From assembly GCA_040219295.1 (NCBI GenBank), contig JAVJST010000011.1, positions 372,001-436,000 of the forward strand: DNA of 64,000 nucleotides, written 5' to 3'. The DNA is from JAVJST01 sp040219295 (GTDB lineage Bacteria > Pseudomonadota > Alphaproteobacteria > Rhodospirillales > Casp-alpha2). This document shows, piece by piece, positions 40,885 through 50,014 of the stretch (position 1 is its first letter; each line of letters starts with the position of its first letter). The notes beneath the pieces are model-generated. The model had not been told where the DNA came from. It did not search any database and was given only the letters and a program-made list of their open reading frames with translations. Position numbers and translations under genes: made by a program.

Positions 40885-41132
40885 TCGCCGACCCCCGGCA
40901 ACTCGCCGTCGACACGGCACGGGTCTTCTCGTCGGACGCCGGTCTGCGCGTGCTTGCCCACTTGCGGACCCTGACCCGCGACCGCGTCCTCGGACCTGAT
41001 GCGCCCGACGCGTTGCTGCGCCATGTCGAGGGCCAGCGCGCGCTGGTCCGCCATCTCGAAACCCTGATCGAGCGCGGCCGCCAACCGGCAACCGCGTCGC
41101 AACAATCCGGAGAAACCGACCATGACGACTGA
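40881..41132 (+). CDS. Bbp19-like small phage protein
   Basis: This 83-residue protein contains LRVLAHLRTLTRDRVLG and a helix HVEGQRALVRHLETLIERG. The pattern resembles the Bbp19 family, named from Bordetella podophage BPP-1 and usually found next to portal and scaffold genes. ATG 40881 overlaps the portal stop, and the 3' end overlaps the scaffold gene start by 11 bp. The molecular role is unknown. Confidence 0.72.
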   Translation: MIADPRQLAVDTARVFSSDAGLRVLAHLRTLTRDRVLGPDAPDALLRHVEGQRALVRHLETLIERGRQPATASQQSGETDHDD

Positions 41133-41826
41133 AACCGAAGCGCCCGGCACGGAACCGCCGGCCCACGAGGAAACACCGGATGCGCCGTCGCGGCCCGACG
41201 GCGTGCCGGACAAGTTCTGGGACGCCGACAGCGGCACCATCCGCACGGAAGCGCTGATGAAATCCTATGGCGAACTGGAGCGCCGGCTCGGCGTGCCCAC
41301 CGCCGCCGTGCCCGAGACCGCCGAGGATTACGAGATATCACCGCCCGAGGGTTTCGAGGAGCTGCTCGCCAGCGATCCCGACATCAACGCGCGGCTGCAC
41401 GAGGCCGGCTTCAGCCAGGCGCAGGCCGCGCTGGTCTACGAGCTCGCGGCCGAACGTCTCGTGCCGCTCGTCGAGAACCTGGCCGGTGACCTGCAAGTTC
41501 GGGGGGCACACGCCGAACTCGCACGCCATTTCGGCGGCGACGACGCGTGGCGTACCGCGCGACCGCAGATCGAGGCCTGGGGCCGCGCCAATCTCGATGG
41601 CGATACGTTCCGCGCGCTCGCCTGCTCGGCCGACGGCGTCATCGCCATGCACCGTCTGATGCAGTCGGGCGAACCTGCCGTGATGCGCGACAGCCATACC
41701 GGCGGCGCCCCGCTCGGCGAGACCGAGCTGCAGCAGATGATGCACGACCCGCGCTACTGGCGCGACGAGGACCCGGCCTACGTCGCCCGGGTACGGCGCG
41801 GATTCGAAGCACTGTATCCCGACTGA
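41122..41826 (+). CDS. Putative capsid assembly (scaffolding) protein
   Basis: This 234-residue acidic protein lies between portal and capsid, where T7-like phages place the scaffold. It has GVPDKFWDADSGTIRTEALMKSYGELERRLG, typical of podoviral capsid assembly proteins, a coiled-coil-rich middle and a basic C-terminal segment. ATG 41122 has GGAG upstream. It has no enzymatic motif and would be lost or cleaved as the head matures. Confidence 0.8.
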   Translation: MTTETEAPGTEPPAHEETPDAPSRPDGVPDKFWDADSGTIRTEALMKSYGELERRLGVPTAAVPETAEDYEISPPEGFEELLASDPDINARLHEAGFSQAQAALVYELAAERLVPLVENLAGDLQVRGAHAELARHFGGDDAWRTARPQIEAWGRANLDGDTFRALACSADGVIAMHRLMQSGEPAVMRDSHTGGAPLGETELQQMMHDPRYWRDEDPAYVARVRRGFEALYPD

Positions 41827-41855
41827 TCGATCCCCCAACCACAGGAGTGCCAGAC

Positions 41856-42266
41856 ATGAACCCAAACGACACCAGCGGTCGCGATCCGTTCGGCCGCCTC
41901 TCGGTCGGCGATGCCGACCAGGACGCTTTGCGCGCGATCACCGACCTCGCCAACCTGACCGGACCGGTCGGCCGCGATGCCGGCAACAAGCCCGAAGACG
42001 TGGCGCGCATCGAGATGCTGCTCGAGAACGCCGGCGAGATGGACCTCGGCCCGAGCGAGGGTCCGACCGGCTACGTCGGCCAGCGCCTGCTCGATGCCCT
42101 GACGGCGTTCCAGCGTCGCAAGGGCCTGCCCGAGACCGGCGTGGTGCGGCCCGGCGACGCGACGCACCGCGCCCTCGCGGCCCACGCCGACGAAACCACC
42201 AGTACACCCGACGACGGAGAACCGGGCCCGGCATACGCCGCAGCCCCCGGCCCGTCGGCAATCTGA
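41856..42266 (+). CDS. Peptidoglycan-binding-domain protein within the head gene block
   Basis: This 136-residue protein has a disordered Asp-rich N-terminus, then a peptidoglycan_binding_1-like fold: LLENAGEMDLGPSEGPTGYV, LLDALTAFQRRKGLPETGVV and DATHRAL. The C-terminal tail is low complexity. AGGAG precedes ATG 41856. A cell-wall-binding protein between scaffold and capsid genes is unusual. It could be a virion decoration that contacts peptidoglycan, or a lysis or ejection factor. Confidence 0.75.
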   Translation: MNPNDTSGRDPFGRLSVGDADQDALRAITDLANLTGPVGRDAGNKPEDVARIEMLLENAGEMDLGPSEGPTGYVGQRLLDALTAFQRRKGLPETGVVRPGDATHRALAAHADETTSTPDDGEPGPAYAAAPGPSAI

Positions 42267-42356
42267 CCGCGCCGGTCTCGGGCGGCGGTCCAACATCCGG
42301 CCACTACAACCCGAAGCCGACAACGCGCCATCCCCAGAACCGAATAGGAGACGCAC

Positions 42357-43175
42357 ATGTCAACGGACGTGAAGGACTCGTTCGTCAAACATTTCCAGGC
42401 GGACGTCCATCTGCAGTACCAGCGGATGGGCTCCAAGTTGCGCAACACCGTGCGCGTGAAGAACAACATCATCGGCGCCACGACGACCTTCCAGACGGTC
42501 GGCAAGGGCACCGCGGCGACCAAGGCGCGCCACGGCAAGGTGCCGGTGATGAACGTCGACCACACGCCGGTCGAATGCACCCTCGCCGACTACTACGCCG
42601 GCGACTGGGTCGACTCGCTCGACGAGATCAAGACCAACATCAACGAGCGCAACGTGACCGCGCGCGCGGGGGCCTATGCCCTCGGGCGCAAGACCGACGA
42701 GCTGATCATTACCCGGCTCGACGCGTCGACCAACTATGCCGGCGACGGCTCGGACGGCCTGACCAAGGCGAAGGTGCTGACCGCGTTCGAGATGCTCGGC
42801 GAGGCCGACGTGCCGGACGACGGTCAGCGCTTCGCGGTCGTCGGCTGGAAGCAGTGGTCCGATCTTCTCGGCATCGACGAGTTCGCCAAGGCCGACTACG
42901 TCGGCGAGGACGACCTGCCGTGGAAGGGCACCCAGGCCAAGAACTGGCTCGGTACGCTGTGGATCCCGCACTCCGGCCTGACCGTCTCGGGCGGCGTGCG
43001 GTACTGCTACTGGTATCACCGCACCGCCGTGGGTCACGCGGTCGGCGCCGACGTGAAGACCGATATCACGTGGCACGGCGACCGCGCGGCGCATTTCGTC
43101 AACAACATGATGAGCCAGGGGAGCTGCCTGGTCGATGCCTCCGGCGTCGTCTCCATGCGCTGCCTCGAGAGCTAA
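42357..43175 (+). CDS. Major capsid protein
   Basis: This 272-residue protein follows the scaffold as in T7-like phages and matches podoviral capsid proteins: FVKHFQADVHLQYQRMGSKL, TTTFQTVGKGTAATKARHG, VECTLADYYAGDWVDSLDEIKTNINER and the C-terminal DITWHGDRAAHFVNNMMSQG. An HK97-type fold is expected. AGGAG precedes its ATG after a 90-bp gap without other genes. Confidence 0.88.
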   Translation: MSTDVKDSFVKHFQADVHLQYQRMGSKLRNTVRVKNNIIGATTTFQTVGKGTAATKARHGKVPVMNVDHTPVECTLADYYAGDWVDSLDEIKTNINERNVTARAGAYALGRKTDELIITRLDASTNYAGDGSDGLTKAKVLTAFEMLGEADVPDDGQRFAVVGWKQWSDLLGIDEFAKADYVGEDDLPWKGTQAKNWLGTLWIPHSGLTVSGGVRYCYWYHRTAVGHAVGADVKTDITWHGDRAAHFVNNMMSQGSCLVDASGVVSMRCLES

Positions 43176-43190
43176 GGGAGGTCCCGACAT

Positions 43191-43553
43191 ATGGCATACA
43201 ACCCCCAGAACCTGAGCGTGCTGGCCTACGCCAACGGTTTCACGCTTTGGCACTACACCACGATTGATACCGCCGCCGACACCGAAGCCGCCGGCTACTT
43301 CGACGGTGCGGCCGATCTGCTGCGCGCCGGCGACCTCGTGCTGGTCAGCGCCGACACCGACGGTTCCCCGGAATCGAAACTGACCGGCATCGCCGACATC
43401 ACGTCGGGCGTCGTCACCCTCGGCAACGTGCCGAACCAGGCGGCGTTCGTCGCCGACCCGTCGGGCGGTTCGACCGTCGATACGGAATGCCGCGCGCAGC
43501 TCGCCACCGCGCTCGCGGCACTGCGGACAGCGGGCCTGATGGCGGCGGCCTAG
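43191..43553 (+). CDS. Putative minor structural or decoration protein
   Basis: This 120-residue protein starts 15 bp after the capsid gene. It begins MAYNPQNLSVLAYANGFTLWHYTT, then YFDGAADLLRAGDLVLVSADTD, and looks like a compact beta-rich protein. Similar short proteins follow the capsid gene in alphaproteobacterial podovirus-type prophages. A head decoration role is inferred from position only. Confidence 0.68.
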   Translation: MAYNPQNLSVLAYANGFTLWHYTTIDTAADTEAAGYFDGAADLLRAGDLVLVSADTDGSPESKLTGIADITSGVVTLGNVPNQAAFVADPSGGSTVDTECRAQLATALAALRTAGLMAAA

Positions 43554-43562
43554 AACCTCCGG

Positions 43563-43620
43563 CAGGTCCCTCTCCCTGCCGGCCTCGCGGGCTCCGGTGC
43601 GCGACATCACGTGATGTCAC
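43563..43620 (+). promoter_or_regulatory. Hairpin and perfect 16-bp palindrome between head and tail genes
   Basis: A CCGGCAGG/CCTGCCGG-type hairpin lies just after the decoration gene, followed by the perfect palindrome GACATCAC-GTGATGTC (43603-43618). About 20 bp further the sequence turns AT-rich (TTTATATATAG) before the tail tubular A gene. This may mark a processing, termination or operator site that separates head and tail expression. Confidence 0.4.
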
Positions 43621-43664
43621 CGCCGGGGCCCGGTCTCACTCTTTATATATAGACGGAGATAGTC

Positions 43665-44234
43665 ATGGCGATCAGTTCCATCGCGCTGTGTTCGCGCGCG
43701 CTGCTCAAGCTCGGCGCGGACAGCATCACGTCGTTCGACGACGGCACCGCCGAAGCCGAAATCGCCGCAAACCTGTACGGCTCGGTGCGCGACGCCATGC
43801 TGTCGTCGCACCCGTGGAACTTCGCCACCGGACAGGTCACGCTGGCCAAGCTCGCCGCCGCGCCGGTCGCCGACTTCGACGCCGCGTTCCAGCTGCCGGA
43901 CGATTTCCTGCGCGCGCTGTCGGCCGGATCAGACGCTCGCGGCCGCGGAGTGCGCTATCGCATCGCCGAGCGCCGGCTGCACGCCAACGCCGACGACATC
44001 GTGCTGACCTACGTCTTCCGCCCCGACGAGAGCACGTTTCCGCCGTTCTTCGATCAGGCGCTGATCGCGCGCCTCGCCGCCGAGTTCTGTATCCCGTTGA
44101 CCGAGAGTGCGACCCGCGCCGAGCTGCTGTTCCGGCTCGCCGAGGGCGAGCTCCGCGCGGCCCGAGCCACCGACAGCCAGCAGGCGACCACGTCGCGCTT
44201 CGAGAACTTCTCGCTGATCGACGTCAGGGCGTGA
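43665..44234 (+). CDS. Tail tubular protein A (T7 gp11-like)
   Basis: This 189-residue protein matches podoviral tail tubular protein A: SRALLKLGADSITSFDDGTAEAE, LYGSVRDAMLSSHPWNFAT, FQLPDDFLRAL and YVFRPDESTFPPFFDQALIARLAAEF. It forms the gatekeeper ring below the portal. CGGAG precedes the ATG. The capsid-TTPA-TTPB order is as in T7. Confidence 0.88.
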   Translation: MAISSIALCSRALLKLGADSITSFDDGTAEAEIAANLYGSVRDAMLSSHPWNFATGQVTLAKLAAAPVADFDAAFQLPDDFLRALSAGSDARGRGVRYRIAERRLHANADDIVLTYVFRPDESTFPPFFDQALIARLAAEFCIPLTESATRAELLFRLAEGELRAARATDSQQATTSRFENFSLIDVRA

Positions 44235-44246
44235 GGGAGAGCGATC

Positions 44247-46148
44247 ATGGCCCGCACGCGGATCCACAAGACCAACTTCACCGCCGGCGAGATCGCGCCC
44301 GACCTGCTCGGCCGGGCCGACCTGCGCGCCTACGAGAACGGCGCGGCGAAACTGCGCAACGTGTTCGTGCAGCCGACCGGCGGGCTGCGGCGGCGGCCGG
44401 GGCTGCGCTACCTCGCGACGCTGCCAGGGCCGGGCCGTCTCGTCGCCTTCGAGTTCAACACCGAACAGGCCTACGTGCTGGCATTCACCGACGCGCTGAT
44501 GACGGTATTCCGCGACGGGGTCGAGGTCGCCAGCGTCGCCGCACCGTGGTCGCAAGCGCAGATCGTCGGGATCAACTGGGTGCAGAGCGCCGACACCCTG
44601 CTGGTCGTCCACCCGGACGTCGCGCCGCGCAGGATCACCCGCACCGGCGACACGGCCTGGACCATCGCGGCATGGACCTACGTCACCGTCGCGGACCGCA
44701 TTCTTCAGCCGCACCACAAGTTCGCCGACGACGACGTGACGCTGACACCGAGCGCGACCTCGGGCGCCATTACCGTGACCGCGTCGGCCGATCACTTCAC
44801 GGCGGACCATGTCGGCACGCGGCTGCGCATCGAGGACAGGGAAATCGAGATCACCGGCCACACGTCGGCGACGCAGGCGAGCGCGACTGTCAAGCAGACG
44901 CTCGCCGGGACGTCGGCGACGGCGGACTGGAGCGAACAGTCGTTCTCCGCCGCGCGCGGCTGGCCGCGTTCGGTCGCGTTCCACCAGGACCGGCTGGTCG
45001 TCGGCGGCTCGCGCGACCTGCCGAACCGGCTGTGGCTCTCCAAGTCCGCCGACCTCTACAACTTCGACCTCGGCGAAGGCCTCGATGACGAGGCCATCGA
45101 GTTCGCCATTCTCTCCGACCAGGTCAACGCCATCACCGCCGTGTTCTCCGGACGGCACCTTCAGGTCTTCACGTCCGGCGCCGAGTGGATGGTGACCGGC
45201 GATCCGCTGACGCCCGAAACCGTGCAGATCAACCGCCAGACGCGGATCGGCTCACCGGTCGCGCGCAGCGTGCCGCCGCGCGACGTCGACGGCGCGACGC
45301 TGTTCGTGCAGCGCGACGGGCGGGGTTTGCGCGAGTTTCTGTTCGCCGACGTCGAACAGGCCTACCAGGCCAACGACCTCGCCACGCTGGCGCGTCACCT
45401 GCTGGGCGACGTCGTCGATCAGGACTGCGACCCCGCCAACCGACTTCTGCATCTCGTCGACGCCGACGGCTCGCTCGCCACGGTCACTGTGTTCCGCGCC
45501 GAGCAGGTCACCGCCTGGTCGCGCCAGGAAACCGACGGCGCGTTCCTGTCGCTCTGCGTCTCCGGCAACGACACCTATACGATCATCAGCCGCGCCGGCG
45601 GCGTGTTCCTCGAGCGCTTCGACGAAACGCTGGCGACCGATGCCGCACTGACAGGTGGCGCCGTCCCGGCAACCGCGGTCTGGGCGGGTCTCGATCACCT
45701 CGACGGCGAAACGGTGAAGGTTATCGCCGACGGATCCGTGCGTGGCGACGCCACGGTCGCGAACGGCCAGATCGTTCTCGACGAACCCGCCTCGGGTATC
45801 GAGGCCGGGCTCGGCTTCGCCCACGAGATCGAGCCGCTGCCCGCCGTCGTCGGCAGTGGCCCGGGCGCGACCCAGGGCGGACGTCTCCGTCCCGTGGCAC
45901 ATTCGTTCCGGCTGCTCGCGACCGCCGTGCTCCGTGTCGACGCGGGCAAGGGGTTCATAGACGTGCCGTTTCGCCGCCTCGGCGTGGGTATCCTCGATAC
46001 CGCGCCGCAGCCCTTTACCGGCGACAAGACGGTGCGCGCCTTCGGCTGGCGGCGCGCCGGTGTCGAACCGCTGTGGCGCATCGCCCAGGACACACCGCGG
46101 CCCTTCATGCTTCTCGCCGTCTCGAGCGAGATCGCCGTCAACGACTGA
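44247..46148 (+). CDS. Tail tubular protein B-like (nozzle) protein
   Basis: This 633-residue beta-rich protein begins TNFTAGEIAPDLLGRADLRAYENGAAKLRNVFVQPTG; shortened, its hallmark is the NxxxxPxGGLRRRPG motif shared by T7 gp12-like and P22 gp10-like nozzle proteins. It also has SVAFHQDRLVVGGSRDLPNRLWLSKS. It closes the tail nozzle. It starts 12 bp after tail tubular A. Confidence 0.85.
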   Translation: MARTRIHKTNFTAGEIAPDLLGRADLRAYENGAAKLRNVFVQPTGGLRRRPGLRYLATLPGPGRLVAFEFNTEQAYVLAFTDALMTVFRDGVEVASVAAPWSQAQIVGINWVQSADTLLVVHPDVAPRRITRTGDTAWTIAAWTYVTVADRILQPHHKFADDDVTLTPSATSGAITVTASADHFTADHVGTRLRIEDREIEITGHTSATQASATVKQTLAGTSATADWSEQSFSAARGWPRSVAFHQDRLVVGGSRDLPNRLWLSKSADLYNFDLGEGLDDEAIEFAILSDQVNAITAVFSGRHLQVFTSGAEWMVTGDPLTPETVQINRQTRIGSPVARSVPPRDVDGATLFVQRDGRGLREFLFADVEQAYQANDLATLARHLLGDVVDQDCDPANRLLHLVDADGSLATVTVFRAEQVTAWSRQETDGAFLSLCVSGNDTYTIISRAGGVFLERFDETLATDAALTGGAVPATAVWAGLDHLDGETVKVIADGSVRGDATVANGQIVLDEPASGIEAGLGFAHEIEPLPAVVGSGPGATQGGRLRPVAHSFRLLATAVLRVDAGKGFIDVPFRRLGVGILDTAPQPFTGDKTVRAFGWRRAGVEPLWRIAQDTPRPFMLLAVSSEIAVND

Positions 46149-46185
46149 CGCACTTCACCCACAACTGCCACGAAAGGAGACCCGC

Positions 46186-46635
46186 ATGGCCGGTGTCGAT
46201 CCGGTCAGCCTCGCCGTCACGGGGTTGACCACCATGTCCTCATTGCAGCAGGCCCGCGCCCAGGCAAAGGCGCGGACGACCGCCGTCAACACGCAACGTC
46301 GGCAGATCCTGGCCCGGCGCGAGATCGAGGAGCGGCGCGCGGCCGAACAGCTGAAGGAAGCTCTCGCGGCCCGCCGGGCGCGTTTCGGCGCTGGCGGCAT
46401 CGGCGGTGTCGGCGGTTCGGCGGACGCCGTCATGCGGGGGCTTCGCGCCTCCACCGGGCGCGGTGTCGCGGACGGCCGCCGGCTCGGCGATCTGTCGCTC
46501 GGCGGCGGCAGCCTCTTCGACGACCGGCTCGGTCTCGCGGCAAACCTGATCGACAACCTGCGGCCCAGTGTCTCGCTGTTCGACGCCGCGCCCCGGCGTC
46601 GCGCCACCGTCCGGACCCCCATCGCAACCATCTGA
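46186..46635 (+). CDS. Putative small internal virion protein (T7 gp14-like position)
   Basis: This 149-residue protein has a hydrophobic N-terminal segment, a long basic helix (QQARAQAKARTTAVNTQRRQ) and a Gly-rich middle (GAGGIGGVGGSADAV). The composition and place after the nozzle gene match small internal virion/ejection proteins of T7-like phages. AAAGGAG precedes ATG 46186. Sequence evidence alone is weak. Confidence 0.65.
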   Translation: MAGVDPVSLAVTGLTTMSSLQQARAQAKARTTAVNTQRRQILARREIEERRAAEQLKEALAARRARFGAGGIGGVGGSADAVMRGLRASTGRGVADGRRLGDLSLGGGSLFDDRLGLAANLIDNLRPSVSLFDAAPRRRATVRTPIATI

Positions 46636-46658
46636 CAACCCGAACCGGGAGGCACGGC

Positions 46659-48290
46659 ATGGCCGAGCACATCAAGATCAACGACATCAGCCCGCGAATC
46701 CGGTACGTCGCCGACGGATCGCAGACCGCATTCACGTTCCCGTTCCCCATCTTCGGCGACGCCGACCTCGACGTCTTCATCGCCGACGTCGCGGCCACCC
46801 CGATGACGGACTTCACCGTTGCCGGCGCAGGATCCGACAGCGGCGGTACCGTCACCTTCACGGTTCCGCCGGCGAACGGCGCGGCCGTGACCCTGGTGCG
46901 CAACCTGACCGTCGAGCGCACCACCGATTTCCAGGAATCCGGCGAGTTCAGAGCCCGGGTCATCAATGACGAACTCGACAAGATCGTCGCCATGATCCAG
47001 GAAGCCGGGGACGCCGTCGGCCGCACCCTCCGGCTGAGCGACACCGACGATGTCGCTAACCTCGAGCTTCCCGCGAAAACCGAACGGGCCGGAGCGTTCC
47101 TCGCCTTCGACGCCGACGGCCAGCCGGTCGCCGCGGCGGACGCCGCAGCCTATCCGGCAAGCGCCTTCATGGCGACCGTGCTCGACGACGCGGACGCGGA
47201 TGCGGCGCGGACCACGCTAGGCGCCCAGGCCGCCGACGCGACACTGGCCCGGACCGGCGTCAACGAGACCGTCACCGGGGACTGGACGTTCACCGGCGCG
47301 GTTACCGGCATCGGCGACCGGGTCGCCCGCGACATGGCGGCGGCGGCCCTCGCCTACGCCATGGCGCAGAACGACGCATCGAGCATTACCGGCTCCATCG
47401 GTACGTTCCGTCTCGCCGACGACTTCGAAAGCGACACCCTGAACGTCAGCACGAACGCGACCTACGACGCCGACGGCGATTTCTACGGCAACCCGTCCGG
47501 CAGCCTCGGCGCGATCCCGGGCGCCGCCGGAACGCCGCTCGGCGACATGACCGACGACAGCGGACTGGCGGCGGCATTCGACGGCACGACCGTGCAGAGC
47601 GCCGCCAACTCGGCGGGCCGGTACGCCGCGACCGATGCCTACATCGGCAAGGACTTCAGTGCGGCGCCCAAACGCATCCAACAGGTGACGGTGCACGGCA
47701 GCAACGGGTCGGGTTTCATCGCGGGCATCGATCCGTCGACGACAATCACGCTTTATGGCCGAAACGGATCCGCGCCGTCGAACGGTACAGACGGCACGGC
47801 CATCGGCGCGACGTCGTTCACCGACGACTCCAGCGGCAGTGGGCAGACCATCGTCTGCACGGATCCCGATACCGCATGGGATTACGCCTGGGTTTCCGTC
47901 ACGCACGGCGGCGCGGCGTCCAACATCAATGCCGCCGAGGTCGTCTTCGAGGAGTCGAGCGGCCACGCCGACATGACGTTGGCGCCCGCGCCGGCAGCCA
48001 TCACCCCCGCTAACCCGACGGACGTGCTCGCCTACTTCGTTTTCAGGGATCCCGACGGCGGCGCATTCGGGACGGACGTCGCCGGGACGATCAGCATCGA
48101 CGGCGGATCGACCAAGGCGGCGGGCAGTTGGACCAGGGTCGGCGATATCGGTTCCGACGGCGAAGAGCTTTGGCGCCTCGAGGCCGACGTCTCGGCGCAG
48201 TCCGGTTCGACGCTGGTCTACGAGATCACCACCGCCAACAACAAGGAAATCGAGTTCCACGACTGTGTGGGACTGGTCGCGATCTACTGA
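46659..48290 (+). CDS. Tail fibre protein with T7-type N-terminal anchor
   Basis: This 543-residue protein starts with a virion-anchoring domain like that of T7 gp17: RIRYVADGSQTAFTFPFPIFGDADL, DFTVAGAGSDSGGTVTF and VTLVRNLTVERTTDFQESG. The rest is low-charge, Gly/Ala/Asp-rich beta sequence typical of fibre shafts and receptor-binding tips. The distal half has no recognised enzymatic domain. It determines which cell surface is contacted. Confidence 0.82.
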   Translation: MAEHIKINDISPRIRYVADGSQTAFTFPFPIFGDADLDVFIADVAATPMTDFTVAGAGSDSGGTVTFTVPPANGAAVTLVRNLTVERTTDFQESGEFRARVINDELDKIVAMIQEAGDAVGRTLRLSDTDDVANLELPAKTERAGAFLAFDADGQPVAAADAAAYPASAFMATVLDDADADAARTTLGAQAADATLARTGVNETVTGDWTFTGAVTGIGDRVARDMAAAALAYAMAQNDASSITGSIGTFRLADDFESDTLNVSTNATYDADGDFYGNPSGSLGAIPGAAGTPLGDMTDDSGLAAAFDGTTVQSAANSAGRYAATDAYIGKDFSAAPKRIQQVTVHGSNGSGFIAGIDPSTTITLYGRNGSAPSNGTDGTAIGATSFTDDSSGSGQTIVCTDPDTAWDYAWVSVTHGGAASNINAAEVVFEESSGHADMTLAPAPAAITPANPTDVLAYFVFRDPDGGAFGTDVAGTISIDGGSTKAAGSWTRVGDIGSDGEELWRLEADVSAQSGSTLVYEITTANNKEIEFHDCVGLVAIY

Positions 48291-48301
48291 GGAGATCGAA
48301 C

Positions 48302-48484
48302 ATGAGCAAATCACGAAGCCGCCGCGAACGCGAACGGCTGAGAAACGGCGAAGCGCTGTCCAGGCATGAGCACGACATGATGCTCGTGCTCGCCGACATC
48401 ATCGAGGCGACGCCCGCCGGTCAGCGGACCGCCCGGATGTCAAAGTTGCTTAGCATTGTCCGCGCCGCGCAACAGGCCGCGTAG
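48302..48484 (+). CDS. Small basic protein in the small-terminase position
   Basis: This 60-residue protein is strongly basic at its N-terminus (SKSRSRRERERLRNG) followed by a helix (HEHDMMLVLADIIEATP). GGAG precedes ATG 48302. Its place between tail fibre and large terminase is where T7 has the small terminase (gp18), but it is short for that role. It might be a DNA-binding terminase helper; this is inferred from position. Confidence 0.6.
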   Translation: MSKSRSRRERERLRNGEALSRHEHDMMLVLADIIEATPAGQRTARMSKLLSIVRAAQQAA

Positions 48485-49997
48485 GGGTGTGCGGTGCCCG
48501 ACGGAGAGCTCGTTCGCCACGTTCATCGCCGACTGGAACACGCTGCAGCGACTGGAGATGCCCGCGCTCCACGCCGAGATCGCCGAGTGGCTCGGCGAGC
48601 GCCATCGGACCGGCGACCGAGAGCTTCTGCTCATGGCGTTCCGGGGCGCGGGCAAGTCGACCCTCGTCGGCCTGTTCGCCGCCTGGCTGCTGAGCGTCGA
48701 CCCGGCGCGGCGCATCCTCGTGCTGTCGGCCGATCACGCACTGGCGCGGCGCATGGTGCGCAACGTCAAGCGGCTGATCGAGCGGCACCCGGCGACGGCG
48801 CACCTGAAGCCGGCGAAGCTCGACGAATGGGCGGCGGACCGCTTCACCGTCGAGCGCGACGCCGAACTGCGCGATCCGTCGATGCTGGCCAAGGGCATTG
48901 GCGCCAACATCACCGGCTGCCGCGCCGATGCGGTGATCTGCGACGACGTCGAGGTACCCAACACCTCGGCGACAGCGGCCAAGCGCGAGGATCTGCGCGA
49001 GCGGCTCGACGAGATCGACTACGTGCTGGTGCCGGGCGGGCTCAAGCTGTTCGTCGGCACGCCGCATTGCCGCGACAGCCTGTACCGCGCCGAAACGCCG
49101 CCGGCCGATGACGATGCGGACCGGCCCTACCTCGCGGGCTTCGCCAGACTGGAGTTGCCGTTGCTGACCGAGACCGGCAGAAGCCGGTGGCCTGAGCGGT
49201 TCTCGCCGGAGCGGATCGAGCGCATCCGCACGCGGAGCGGCCCGATCAAGTTCCAGAGCCAGATGATGTTGCGCGCCACGGCGATCGCCGACGGCAGGCT
49301 CGATGCCGACCGCCTGGTGCCGTACGACGCGGAGCTGTCCTATACCGAGGGCGGCGGCGAGGCCGTCCTCAGGATCGGCGAGCGACGGCTGGTCTCGGCG
49401 GCGTGCTGGTGGGACCCGGCCTACGGCGATCCGGATCGCGGCGACGGCAGCGTCATCGCCTGCGTCTTCACCGACGAGGACGGCAACCTGCGCCTGCACG
49501 CGCTCGAGTACCTGGCTTTCGACCGCGACCGACTCGACGAAACCGACGAACTGACGCAGCAGTGCGAGGAAGCGGCGGCCTTCGCCGAGCGGCACTACCT
49601 GCCCTTCATCAGGGTCGAGGAGAACGGCATCGGCAAGACGGTACCGGGTGCCCTCAAACGGGTCATCCGCGAACGCGGCGACGCGATCTCCGTCGTTCCG
49701 GCGTTCAGCAAACGCGCAAAGGCGCTGCGCATCCTCGATGCGTTCGATGCGCCGCTGGCCGCCGGGCGGCTGTTCGCGCACGCCGGTGTTCTCGGCAACG
49801 CGCGGTTCATGGCCGAGATGCGCGACTGGCGGCCCGACGCTCAAGGACGCGACGACGGCCTCGACGCCGTCGCCGGCTGCCTGTTGTCGGAGCCGCAGCG
49901 CCTGCCCCTGTTGCCGCCTTCGCGGCCCGCGCGACAGCGCCGCGACTGGCGCCGGGGGCTGCGGCCGACGCGCGCAACCATCGACTTCGACGTCTAA
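48456..49997 (+). CDS. Terminase large subunit
   Basis: This protein of about 513 residues packages DNA into heads. Walker A is FRGAGKST (about 62-69), Walker B is ADAVICDDVE (about 157-166), followed by the coupling segment KLFVGTPH. The nuclease domain has the acidic WWDPAYGDPDRGDGS (Asp320) and a late GRDDGLDAVAG. All catalytic parts look intact. The start is uncertain: TTG 48456, overlapping the previous gene by 29 bp, or GTG 48489. Confidence 0.9.
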   Translation: MSAPRNRPRRGVRCPTESSFATFIADWNTLQRLEMPALHAEIAEWLGERHRTGDRELLLMAFRGAGKSTLVGLFAAWLLSVDPARRILVLSADHALARRMVRNVKRLIERHPATAHLKPAKLDEWAADRFTVERDAELRDPSMLAKGIGANITGCRADAVICDDVEVPNTSATAAKREDLRERLDEIDYVLVPGGLKLFVGTPHCRDSLYRAETPPADDDADRPYLAGFARLELPLLTETGRSRWPERFSPERIERIRTRSGPIKFQSQMMLRATAIADGRLDADRLVPYDAELSYTEGGGEAVLRIGERRLVSAACWWDPAYGDPDRGDGSVIACVFTDEDGNLRLHALEYLAFDRDRLDETDELTQQCEEAAAFAERHYLPFIRVEENGIGKTVPGALKRVIRERGDAISVVPAFSKRAKALRILDAFDAPLAAGRLFAHAGVLGNARFMAEMRDWRPDAQGRDDGLDAVAGCLLSEPQRLPLLPPSRPARQRRDWRRGLRPTRATIDFDV

Positions 49998-50014
49998 CCG
50001 AAACGGAGACAACC

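Noticed and set aside
38590..41166. An 858-residue open frame on the minus strand
   Set aside because: It is antisense to the portal and upstream phage-like genes, with low-complexity Arg/Gly-rich translation and no family match.
46659..48290. Diversity-generating retroelement acting on the tail fibre (because Bbp19 is known from phage BPP-1)
   Set aside because: No reverse transcriptase gene and no template/variable repeat pair was found in the window.
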